DNA of 15,481 nucleotides from Setomelanomma holmii. Its lineage: Eukaryota > Ascomycota > Dothideomycetes > Pleosporales > Phaeosphaeriaceae. Under the pieces are notes generated by a model. That model was not told the origin of the DNA, did no database searches, and saw only the letters and a program-made list of their open reading frames with translations. Position numbers and translations under genes: made by a program. The stretch lies in assembly GCA_010015745.1 (NCBI GenBank), contig ML978418.1:1-15481 (forward strand). Reading direction: 5' to 3'. This document shows positions 1 to 7,681 of the stretch, piece by piece (the first letter of the stretch is position 1; each line of letters starts with the position of its first letter).

Positions 1-121
1 CTTACGCTTCACTACAGTCTGGGGGGGTGTGTTGCACGCTAGCAGGGCTATCCCTACACTCTCTCGTTGTACACGTATATATAGCTTCCCTCGTTCATAG
101 CTACACAATCAACTCAGTCCT
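1..121. other. Left edge, no gene seen
   Basis: This stretch lies downstream of the stop of the decayed minus-strand frame that ends at 122. It contains a run of seven G at 23-29 and a TATA-like ATATATAG at 77-84. No reading frame here looks protein-like. Confidence 0.3.
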
Positions 122-930
122 TCATTCCTCCTTCCACATCACACATCCAAGAATATTACTGATTGGCAAGCCTATAGTGATTCTAGTCCGCACTAAGGAA
201 TTGAAATTTTTCCTTATCTCCGCCTCTTCCGATTGGACTCCAACAAAATTCGTCGCAGAAAACCTAAGCAACGGCCAGATCTGATCATTCAAAAGCGACC
301 TCAATTCAGTGGGAGGTGCTTGGATCAGAGGTACAACGTGATCCTCTATGTACTCCTTATAAGCAGGTGGGATACCGCCGGGGAAGTGGAGGTCGTAGTC
401 TTAGAGTACGCTGCTACTATATGCGTCTATGTCGCGACTGCTTGATTTTAGTGTCTGGATAAGCTGCTTAGTCTGTGTACGTAGAGCTCCATGTAAATCG
501 CCTTGTTCGTGGTGATGATGAGATCTCGCATGCCGTGCCACTCCAACACGCCGTATAAGAGTTGTTCCATGTCCTCTATCATCTGGTCTAATGTGGTACG
601 CGCGGACCACCACGTATCTGTTGGGTTATACCACTTCCACTCCAGGGGCGCTGTGTTTGGGTCGTAGTCCGGAGTAGAGTAACGGTGTGGATATGGTGTT
701 TTTTAAATGAGTTCTCCTTTGGCATCCTCGTTGAGGTATTGAGACATGGCTACGAATCGTAGTCGTAAATTGTGTGTACTGTCGAGTTTATTCTAGACCT
801 TCTGTATCCCAGCAAGATTAGTGGGATTGTTCAGGAAGAATGACTCTATTTCGGAGCAAGTCCGGGCTTTGGCGAGCTCTTCAAAGAACTCTTTGAGCCC
901 ATGTTTTTCGTCTATAGTCTGAGTGAGCAT
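122..930 (-). pseudogene. Decayed minus-strand coding frame, unknown protein
   Basis: From an ATG at 930-928 the minus strand reads a protein-like sequence: MLTQTIDEKHGLKEFFEELA at the start and a tryptophan-rich stretch including WKWYNPTDTWWSARTTLDQM further on. It is broken by TAG at 795-793 and TAA at 705-703. The sense then passes to another frame near position 470, is broken again by TAA at 403-401, and continues as DYDLHFPGGIPPAYKEYIED to a TGA at 124-122. Taken together this is about 270 codons with three stops and one frame change. Length, composition and the coherent sense on both sides of each break suggest a former gene rather than chance. I do not recognise the family. The alternative is a multi-exon gene with introns I failed to place, but no canonical donor/acceptor pair restores the frame. 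Confidence 0.35.
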
Positions 931-1924
931 ATTGCAACTGCAACAAAGAGTTGGTCAACTAACATGCATGATCAATGCTTATTTCTGATTATCGTTTCGA
1001 TGTGTCCTGGATAGGTCCAACCATATCTCATCCACCCAGCTGGGGTTGCCGTAAACTCAGCAGGATTCATCATTGTTATCGGAAAGATGTAGGATTGACA
1101 TCCGCCCATTTGGAGAGTTGTTGCTCGATGGTATTTATCGACTAAAGAGAAGCGTGGATTCAAATGGTGGTTATCTCATCTTACAGCCGGTCACTATTCG
1201 GGGCGGGGTATGCTGGGACAGTTGGATGTGGTAAGATATGTTCCGAGATGGTGCACGATCCGAGACTATTGACGAGAAAGGCACTTCCTCGCTGCAGGAT
1301 CCTCCGCATTCTGGATGCTTGAAGTGAAGAAGGGCTGCCTTCAACTAGCGTAAAGCAGGGTTTTGGTGTGATTGCTGCTCGAGTTGGACCCGGAGTCCAT
1401 GACCTGGGGGCATTTGTGATCGTGGTTCAAGAGTCGCGCTGTGAGCTTTTAGTCGACACTAAGGAGCAGGATGTGCTGTATATCGCACACTGTGAGACCG
1501 CAGAAGTAGTGTCAAGAAAGTAGACAATGCACACAGCGGCTTTGCGATTATCTGCATTCTTGGGAGAAGTCGTGCTCGCTGGAATTCCTTGTGACGGTGC
1601 AGCTGGAGCCGATCTTTGGATCTCAGGAGGACGGAAACTGCGTGCTGCGGCTATGCCCAAAACCTTGATACGCGGCAAATAGGATTCCGGCAAACCTGGG
1701 AATCGAAACTTGATGTTGGCCGCCAAAGACCACAGTCCGCAACAAGCAAGTCAACCCGTTCACCTTCAGAGATCTACTTACCTATCTAGGTAGGAATCAA
1801 GCCTCTATAGGCAACTACTAGGCTCAAATCGGTAATCAATCAAGTCAAGACAGACTTTCTGAGCCCCACTTAATTGCTTATTGCGGAGTCTACCAAAGAC
1901 AACTTCCACATTGCGACAGCCGTG
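931..1924 (-). other. Open minus-strand fragments, no complete gene
   Basis: Two fragments stand out. One, 1163-972, reads a plausible peptide containing QMGGCQSYIFPITMMNPAEF and ends at TGA just upstream of the decayed frame that starts at 930. Between them the minus strand has an acceptor-like TTTGTTGCAG ending at 938, so the fragment may be an upstream exon of the same former gene, but I found no convincing donor. The other, 1726-1427, is an Ala/Ser-rich 99-codon frame with no in-frame ATG at its start (it begins with TTG). Neither is recognised. The rest of the stretch holds nothing I can name. Confidence 0.2.
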
Positions 1925-2613
1925 CTACCTCCAACGTAGATGAATATAGGGAGAGTGGTCTGCTTGTTTGAGCCGGTAGTGGTCATCTAACCATTTTCCG
2001 TTGCTGGAGCTGCTGCATGATGATTGTGATGATGGTGATAGTTTGGAGGGCCACACAGGGCACGACCGAGGAGGATGTATCTGACGATAGCGCGGTCTGC
2101 GTGACCGAAGCGAGTGAGGCTCCTGGTGTGTAGCTGGCCCGTGAAGCTGATGATAGTGAAGCTGGTTCTGATGTATGCAATGTCGTCGATGGATACAGGA
2201 AGTAGTGAGTGCGCTACGTGAGACGACCGACGACCCATCATCTCCATCACCAACGGCATCAGGTTCCGTCATCGACCATGACGACTGCTTGGAGGAGTAC
2301 ATGGTATACGCGTCATGTGGTTGCGAAAGCTTTACGCTAGAACCAGACACGGATACGATCGAAGTTGATCGGCCTTTCCGGGTCGTTGCATCGCGATGGA
2401 CCAGATTGATGGCATTGACTCAATTCTAGACGTTTTTGTGAACTTGTGTGGAACCCACGCAGCTTGTCTGGCTACCACAGGCAGCGTGCCTTGAATGTAA
2501 GCTGACGAAACAGTAGGTGGAGTTGCGCTGGTCGAGATACTACCACTGATCGTCTGGATGGTAGAGTGATAGATTGCAAAGAAAGTGAAGACACTTAAAG
2601 AGGAGGACGCCAT
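1925..2613 (-). pseudogene. Ser/Thr-rich candidate gene, frame broken
   Basis: The ATG at 2613 sits in a good eukaryotic start context (ATCATGGCG) about 80 nt downstream of a TATA-like box on the same strand. The first frame (2613-2332, 93 aa) begins MASSSLSVFTFFAIYHSTIQ, a short hydrophobic stretch that could be a weak signal peptide, followed by a Ser/Thr/Ala-rich part. After its stop, Ser/Thr-rich sense continues in overlapping frames: 2350-1925 (141 codons) and 2180-1983, the latter containing SLSSASRASYTPGASLASVT. This suggests either a multi-exon secreted or cell-wall-like protein or a decayed one. No splice pair I tested joins the frames cleanly. The family is not recognised, and the signal peptide call is weak because Tyr, His and Gln interrupt the hydrophobic core. 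Confidence 0.28.
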
Positions 2614-2690
2614 GATGTACGATTGGGGATCAAATCATAGCAGAAGTGTCTATTAGACGCTTGCGAAGGTGACATTCATTCTTCATCGCT

Positions 2691-2700
2691 GCTATATAAG
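2691..2700 (-). promoter_or_regulatory. TATA-like box upstream of the 2613 start
   Basis: On the minus strand this reads CTTATATAGC, about 80 nt upstream of the ATG at 2613, a normal spacing for an ascomycete promoter and short 5' leader. It is nearly symmetric and could also serve the plus strand, where no convincing gene follows. Confidence 0.35.
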
Positions 2701-3640
2701 CAGACGTGTGCAGTGGGTGCTATCGCTTAGCCCAACAGAGCTCAAGGTAGTGCAAGTGCAGAAGAGCTCGAATGTTGCTTGTGCAAAGAACTGAAGGTGC
2801 TTAATGTCGTACTAGCATACACGCAAGAAGCCTTTCATGTTTATAAAATACTTTGCGTTGTACTAACACTAATAGACGGGTGCGAGTGTGTTCGTGCACC
2901 CGTGATTAGTCTGCGGCGCCAGGGATATGGTGAAATTGACCACAAAGGGCTCGAATATCTTTTTGAAGTTCTGGTGCCACTTCAGATCAGCATGCCAACG
3001 TCGATTCGCGTTCCGGGTTAGCGTCGGTGGAAGCTTGAGGCGGGTTCTGGAGCCATGGGCCGGGTCCATGAACCTCTTTCGGTACTGGGTCGAGCTTATT
3101 GTGCTCTCTTCTCATGTTTCTTGTCATTTCTCCAGCTACGTCGTCGACTCGAGCTTCGCGCAGTATTTGAAAGATGCGGGAGAAGTTCAATGGGCAGAAG
3201 TTCTGCACCATTGTCTTGAGGCTCCAAACGGTTGTGCTAGATAGGATGGTGCAGAGTCTGGTGCAAATCTAATGGATTTGACTCTAGTATCTAATATTGA
3301 TTAGGCTTGGTTCATTCAAAAGAGAATACTGGGCTTGTGATACCTGTGCATGTTCTGCGTTGTTTTCAGGCTCCCACTCCAGTCCGCGGCATGATTGGCC
3401 GGCGTAGTAATTGTGCGGATGGGGTAATTGCGCGCTATACGAGTTGACTAGACCTGGCATGCGGCGGTACAGAACCTCCCACGAAGATAGCATCGAGGTG
3501 ATAGCTCCCGTTTTGGCCGAAGAACTGAAACGCCAAGATCCTCTGATGAACACTTACATGATTCTGAGGCAGATTGTTTGTATTGGTAGATAAAGCGATC
3601 CACTAGTAGTAGGGCGGGGTGAGTCGTGGTGCCCTTGGAC
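2701..3640 (-). other. Coding-like fragments next to hAT copy 1
   Basis: Several minus-strand fragments look partly protein-like: 3642-3448 (contains HPALLLVDRFIYQYKQSASE), 3553-3284 (contains PGLVNSYSAQLPHPHNYYAG), 3211-2987 (contains FSRIFQILREARVDDVAGEM) and 3069-2869 (contains WHQNFKKIFEPFVVNFTISL). They lie in different frames in collinear order, as expected for exons or for a frameshifted pseudogene. A strong donor GTAAGT lies at 3557-3552, but the nearest acceptor gives only a 33-nt intron, too short for a normal one. A competing plus-strand ORF at 2927-3244 (105 aa, real ATG) is not recognised. The first fragment is open toward the transposon edge at about 3641, so the element may have cut this gene. 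Confidence 0.22.
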
Positions 3641-3645
3641 AAGAT

Positions 3646-3757
3646 GGCTTGATCGGCTTGAGGCTTGATACTTCCATCAAGCCAAGCTCTCTCATAGGAA
3701 TTTGCAAGCCAGCCAAGCTGCTAGTGGAAAAAAGCTTGATAGGCTCGATAGGCTTGA
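3646..3757. repeat. 5' subterminal motif cluster of hAT copy 1
   Basis: GGCTTGA occurs at 3646-3652, 3655-3661, 3662-3668 and 3751-3757, and its complement TCAAGCC at 3677-3683. Subterminal short repeats of this kind are known transposase-binding sites in other hAT elements such as Ac; binding here is inference. Confidence 0.6.
3705..3718 (+). repeat. Left arm of 14-bp inverted repeat of hAT copy 1
   Basis: CAAGCCAGCCAAGC here is the exact reverse complement of 6861-6874. It could be the terminal inverted repeat or an inner subterminal one, since related motifs also lie outside it on the left. Confidence 0.55.
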
Positions 3758-3906
3758 CTTAGGGCGTTGGTGAGACTGTTGGTATTGCAGTAAGAGCGAT
3801 CTGGTCATACTGTTTTGGTGTTGTAGTTATATATAGCAGTTAGCCAAGCCGTACTATTATAAACCTACCACAAGGCTTAGGGCCGCTACAATGTACGTCT
3901 GCAGGC

Positions 3907-4009
3907 GTTCAGATTCTCGTTGCGAGGGGCGAGCCAACTGCTTTAAGCAACTAAAGTACTGAACTGGCACACACAGGTGTAGGGGTTCGAATTGCGAGAG
4001 GTTCAGATT
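3907..4009 (+). repeat. tRNA-like 85-bp insert flanked by 9-bp direct repeats
   Basis: GTTCAGATT occurs at 3907-3915 and again at 4001-4009. Between them, 85 bp hold a stretch resembling a tRNA gene: GAGCCAACTGCTTTAAGC at 3931-3948 is like an A box, and GGGGTTCGAATT at 3982-3993 closely resembles a B box. The spacing is tRNA-like. The acceptor stem pairs for only about four bases and the T-stem after the TTCGAAT loop is not complementary, so this is not a working tRNA gene. A tRNA-derived SINE or retrocopied tRNA that made a 9-bp target duplication would fit; chance resemblance is the alternative. Confidence 0.35.
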
Positions 4010-4269
4010 AAGCCGAGTTGCTTTATTTTGTCAATCTAATGTTGTTGTTAGCTACCTTAGCAGCTAGCTACTCTATCTTTTTTAGCCCTATCCTCTACCT
4101 TCCACCCTCTATTATCGCGTCTTCTTTTGGTGTTTCTGCTCCTCTCGTCCTCGTCGTGTTGTCGCTATTATAGCGCCAAAAAAAACGCGTCTTGAACGCG
4201 CTTTTTGCTCCTAACAAGCGCGCTAAAGTCACATCTCGTAGCTAGCCTATTATACTCGAAACTCGGTTA

Positions 4270-4485
4270 TTGTCGCCGCGTCTGTCGCCCTGTAAAGCCC
4301 GAGTTAAAGCGTCCCAGGCCACAAACTTTGAGTCGCAGTTGCGCAAGTCACAGGCTGAAGACGCTATCGTTGCACCTGCTGAGGGCAGCAAGGAGGCAAC
4401 AGCAGCCTCATCTAAAGCTGCTGACGAGGTTGCAGATGAGGGCTTTGATGCGCAGCTTGAGGACGCCTTTGACGGCATTGATTAG
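4270..4485 (+). pseudogene. hAT transposase N-terminal segment (copy 1)
   Basis: This is an open segment ending at TAG 4483-4485. It contains SQAEDAIVAPAEGSKEATAA, which aligns with RAEDSIVAPPKGSKHATAAA of copy 2, and ends in DGID-stop exactly as copy 2 does. The segment is Ala/Ser/Glu-rich and probably disordered, and precedes the zinc finger. Its frame differs by one from the next segment; the shift lies just before VYRYSYR at 4542. The first usable start is a TTG, so the original start is upstream and damaged. Confidence 0.6.
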
Positions 4486-4538
4486 GCTCGTTTACCGCTG
4501 TATATAAAGCCGCTAGCGTCGCAGCGCCATCGAAAGAG

Positions 4539-5378
4539 TTGGTATACCGCTATAGCTATCGCGTTGCGCTGCTCAAGGACCCAAGCCACCTGTACTTTGT
4601 GTGCCGGTACTGTCATGAGCACAAGTATATAGACGCTGGCCGCGGTGGCGTCTTTGAAGTAACGCGCGCATCGTCAGCTGCAGCGCGTCACCTGGAGGAG
4701 CAGAGGGCTGGCCATAGCTACCAGGCGCCTGGCAAGGCGTCAGTTGCTGGACAGGAAAGCGTCCTCCGCCGCGTGCTCAAAGACGGCACAATTAAGGTCA
4801 CTCAGGCACTTGCTAACGAGCTCTCCAGCTTCAATACACAGCACTTCAGGCTCGCAGCTGTGAGCTGGCTCGTCGAGAACAACCACGCTCTTTCTGAGTT
4901 CGAATCGCCAGCGTTTCGACGACTTCTAGCTATAGCCAACCCACAGGCAGAAGCAGCGCTGTGGGCGTCCTATAATAGCGTCTCCCGCTACGTTGTGCGC
5001 CTTTATGACTACCTCAAACCGCGTGTTGTTAAGGAGCTGTCGCAGGCGCTGAGCAAGAAATACCTTAGTTTTGACGGCTGGACAACAAAGGGCGGCAAGC
5101 GTGGCTTCTTAGGCGTCGTTGCGCACTACATTGACAGTCAAGGCGAGCTGAGGGACCTGCCTATTGCGCTGCCGCAGCTAACGGGCGCCCATAGCGGCGA
5201 GAAGATGGCTGAGGTGATCTGTAAAACGTTGCAGCAGTTCAGTATCAACCCACACACAGTTGCCTACTTTGTGCTTAATAACGCAAGTAACAACAACAGC
5301 GCAGTGCTCGCAATTGCGCAAAAGATGGGCTTCAACGCTGCCTATTGTCGCCGCCCGCTGCGGTCCTCACACGCTTAA
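4539..5378 (+). pseudogene. hAT transposase zinc-finger and core segment (copy 1)
   Basis: This is a 279-codon open segment with no in-frame ATG at its start (it begins with TTG). Residues 22 and 25 are the Cys pair of a BED-type zinc finger (FVCRYCHEHK), with the His pair in RHLEEQRAGH. The RNase H-like core follows: KYLSFDGWTTKGGKRGFLGV at about residue 174-193 contains the first catalytic Asp, and FVLNNASNNNSAV at about 244-256 holds Asn where the family usually has the second Asp. The segment runs into the wrong frame after NAAYCRRP and stops at 5378; the sense RCGPHTLNLIGQ resumes one frame over. Copy 2 crosses this site without a shift, which shows that the change here is a one-base insertion. 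Confidence 0.72.
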
Positions 5379-5403
5379 CCTCATCGGCCAGGTGCTCCTT
5401 TAG

Positions 5404-6681
5404 GGCAAGGACTCTAATGCCTACGATAACGACGCGAGCGAGCTTACTGACGAGAGCGAGTCTATGCGCGAGTGGAGGCGCGACAGTGCTCTAGGAGTCC
5501 TTTTAAGCGTTATTAGCTACATCAAAACACCTCAACAGTACGCGCTATTTGCTGACTTTCAGCGCCTTGCCTATCAGGAGCTGCCTATTAACGCGACTGC
5601 CGACGAGCGCAAAGTCCTCGAGCCTGTTAAGCCAGTTGTCACCCGCTGGAACTCCTACTACTCATGCTTTCAGCGCGCTGTAAAGCTGCAACTAGCAGTC
5701 AACGCCTACGCTAACCACCATATTAGGCGCGTACGAGACGAGGACACGTACGCCCAGAGTCGCAGCAACAAGCTACCTGACGCGCAGCCGTGGATGCGAT
5801 CAGACGGCCTCACAGCTGCTGACTGGGCTGTCGTTACTGAGTATATGGACGTCCTGAAGCCGCTAAAGGCTGCTACAAAGCGCCTTGAAGGACGCAGTAG
5901 AAGCGGTGGCTTTGGTGCTATTGCTGAGATAATCACAGTGTTTGAATATATCCTCTCTTACTACGAGCAGCGCGCCAAAGCGTACAAGGCAGTCAACTAT
6001 AACGCGCACAACGAGGCGCCTGAGGACTACCTTGCTATCAACTTGCGCGCGGCATGGGCAAAAGCTAAGGACTACTATACCAAACTAGACCTCTCACCTG
6101 CCTATTACGCTGCTACAACACTCTATCCTTACTATAAAACGTACTGTGAGGCGTCGTGGAGCGACAGGCCTGACTGGCTTAACGCCAACAACCGCAATTT
6201 TCGCGTGTTGTTGGCTACCTACAACACCTCACCGCGCGTTGTACGGCGCCTAAAGGTTATCTCAAACGATATGGACGACGCGATCGACAGCCTTATTGAC
6301 CCCAAGGCCACGGCCGACGACGACGCAGCAGAGGATGAGTACGATAGGTGGAAGAGGAGCGAGCCGCGCGCAGAGAAGGGTACAGAACACGCTAATAACC
6401 CTATAAAATACTGGGTAACGCTGCGCGATCGCTACCCTAGCCTCAGCAAGCTTGCGCTTGACGTCCTCTCTATCCCAGCGTCGAGCTGTGAGTGTGAGCG
6501 CATGTTTAGTGAGCTAGGCGACCTGTTAGAGCCTTGCAGGCGGGCTATACAACCTCAACTTTTGGCGGCTATACAGTGCGTACGACTGTGGCAACAAGCT
6601 GGCCTAGGCGACGACGAGATGGCCGCGAAGGCGACGATAACTGATGACGCGATGGATATATTGTACAGCGTAAGCACATAG
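5404..6681 (+). pseudogene. hAT transposase C-terminal segment with hATC domain (copy 1)
   Basis: Open from the TAG at 5401-5403 to TAG 6679-6681; the first ATG is at 5464, giving 405 codons. The start reads GKDSNAYDNDASELTDESES, a typical acidic linker after the LNLIGQ motif of fungal hAT proteins. The middle part (PVKPVVTRWNSYYSCFQRAV) is the conserved RWNS region. The end is the hATC dimerisation region: NPIKYWVTLRDRYPSLSKLA, then LSIPASSCECERMFSELGDL, where the Glu before RMFS is the presumed third catalytic acid. The segment itself has no break and could look like a complete gene to an ORF finder, but it lacks the zinc finger and both Asp motifs. Confidence 0.75.
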
Positions 6682-6749
6682 GACGACGAGGGCGATTGCT
6701 AAAACTCAACACCAAAAACTTAACACTAAACGATTTCCTAAATAGGCAA

Positions 6750-6874
6750 TCAAGCCATCAAGCTATTAAGCCAAGCCACTCAATTTACAGCACTCAAGCC
6801 AATCCAGCCAAGCCTACAACACCAACAACTCAAGCCAAGCTAAGCTCACGAGCCAGATTGGCTTGGCTGGCTTG
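6750..6874. repeat. 3' subterminal motifs and right inverted-repeat arm of hAT copy 1
   Basis: TCAAGCC occurs at 6750-6756, 6794-6800 and 6830-6836, with further AAGCCAAGC variants between. GCTTGGCTGGCTTG at 6861-6874 is the exact reverse complement of 3705-3718. The motif is the same as in the 5' flank, which ties the two ends to one element. Confidence 0.6.
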
Positions 6875-6881
6875 TTGCCAG

Positions 6882-6968
6882 CTGTGGTAATAGTTAGTAG
6901 CGTTACATCTGCGAGCCATGCGAGCTCGTCGCCACCTGGTCTTTTGCCCCGTTAGCGGCAGGACCAAG
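6882..6968. other. Short gap with intron-like motif and imperfect hairpin
   Basis: On the minus strand 6906-6882 reads as a miniature intron: GTAACG, then the consensus-like branch site CTACTAAC, then TATTACCACAG. At 25 nt it is too short to be spliced on its own. At 6937-6966 TGGTCTTTTGCC and GGCAGGACCA form an imperfect hairpin just beyond the stop at 6969. Confidence 0.3.
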
Positions 6969-7666
6969 TTATGATGATGCTATCGTACCGTTACCAAAAC
7001 GCCTGTGTTGGTGCGCCGCAGATGCAGCAATAAGCTTGACGTTAGCATTTGCCAACCAGATTTTGAGCTGCTGACTAAGCGTCATTCGCTGTTGCACAAT
7101 AGCCGTTGCTGTGACAGGACAAGGAGGATCTTCAAGAACCCGGGTTAGAATAAGCGGTGCATCTGACGCAACGACGAATACTGCCAATGTATTTCGTCAC
7201 ATTGTGGGGTCAAGAGTGGCGGGTATTGGGGGTTTGGCCACGAGAAGGAGGATACAGGCCAACGAGAATACGACGCACGAACTCTTGTCCTGCTGCTGAG
7301 GGCTGTGAATCCTGTTGTGACTCCAGAGGCCCTCTTCCCATTTCGCACCTAGTCCAGTGATGATATGACGTGCCGGCATTTCTATGCTGTTGTCGCCAAT
7401 GTATAATGAGTCGTATTTGTTCACGCAGCGACTGGCTAGGTCGATGGCGAGCCCAATGCCTCTTAGCACCGTCATATACGACGCAGAAAACAATGGTGTT
7501 GGATGCTACCACCTTCTCTTGACCTCGTATTGCCCATGCTGTCCAGCCAAAGGATGGGCCCATGGTCTGGTACTTCTAGATAAGTGTATCCGGGGGGAAG
7601 GATACGGCGGAGTACGTGTTCAAAGTCGGCGTGAAACAGCCAACCACCATCTCGCGTTCCTTCCAT
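6969..7666 (-). CDS. Spliced 3' exons of an unrecognised fungal gene
   Basis: Three exons join in phase. The first comes from upstream to 7480 and includes GWLFHADFEHVLRRILPPGY. Intron 1 (7479-7436, 44 nt) has donor GTATAT, a GCTAAG branch-like site and acceptor CCTAG. Exon 7435-7256 reads SRCVNKYDSLYIGDNSIEMP and on. Intron 2 (7255-7181, 75 nt) has donor GTATCC and acceptor TTGGCAG with GTGAC upstream. The last exon, 7180-6969, reads VFVVASDAPLILTRVLEDPP and on to TAA. Without splicing each frame runs into stops. The intron phases match (1 and 1), which supports the model. The family is not recognised. An ATG at 7666 could start a separate gene of about 185 codons; alternatively this is the 3' end of the long frame upstream, which is in the same frame and separated only by TGA 7684-7682. 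Confidence 0.42.
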
Positions 7667-7681
7667 CCGCTCTTTAGTATG

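Larger units (their letters stand above)
4170..6681 (+). pseudogene. hAT transposase, broken (copy 1)
   Basis: The full reading, pieced from three segments, covers about 2.5 kb (roughly 830 codons), a normal length for fungal hAT transposases. Homology with copy 2 starts near 4170, where an ATA stands where copy 2 has its ATG, and a run of eight A at 4178-4185 is followed by a frame change. Breaks seen: TAG at 4483-4485 after GID; loss of one base at about 4541-4542 (AGTTGG then TATACC, where copy 2 shows the frame); one extra base near 5353-5358; TAG at 5401-5403. The first presumed catalytic Asp is present (FDGWTT, codon 5073-5075), the second is Asn (LNNASNN, codon 5277-5279), and the Glu of ERMFS is present (6496-6498). 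The hATC end is intact. The product would cut and paste the element in the nucleus, but this copy cannot encode it. Confidence 0.78.
3641..6881 (+). mobile_element. hAT-family DNA transposon, copy 1 (degenerate)
   Basis: The element is about 3.2 kb. It carries a hAT transposase reading (BED-type zinc finger region, RNase H-like core, hATC dimerisation region) between two flanks dense in the motif GGCTTGA/TCAAGCC. A perfect 14-bp inverted repeat, CAAGCCAGCCAAGC, lies at 3705-3718 and, reversed, at 6861-6874. The 5' motif cluster starts outside this repeat at 3646, so the true left tip is uncertain. I searched by eye for the 8-bp target-site duplication that hAT elements make and found no exact one, so both edges are approximate. 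The transposase is broken by stops and frameshifts, so the copy cannot be autonomous as it stands. It lies between decayed minus-strand coding segments on both sides. Confidence 0.8.

Noticed and set aside
3525..3557. 33-nt intron GTAAGT to TTTCAG on the minus strand
   Set aside because: It has good splice-site sequences but is below the usual minimum intron length in filamentous ascomycetes, and it does not change the frame.
3916..4000. Functional tRNA gene
   Set aside because: A-box-like and B-box-like motifs are present, but the T-stem does not pair after the TTCGAAT loop, the acceptor stem pairs for only about four bases, and no clear anticodon stem forms.
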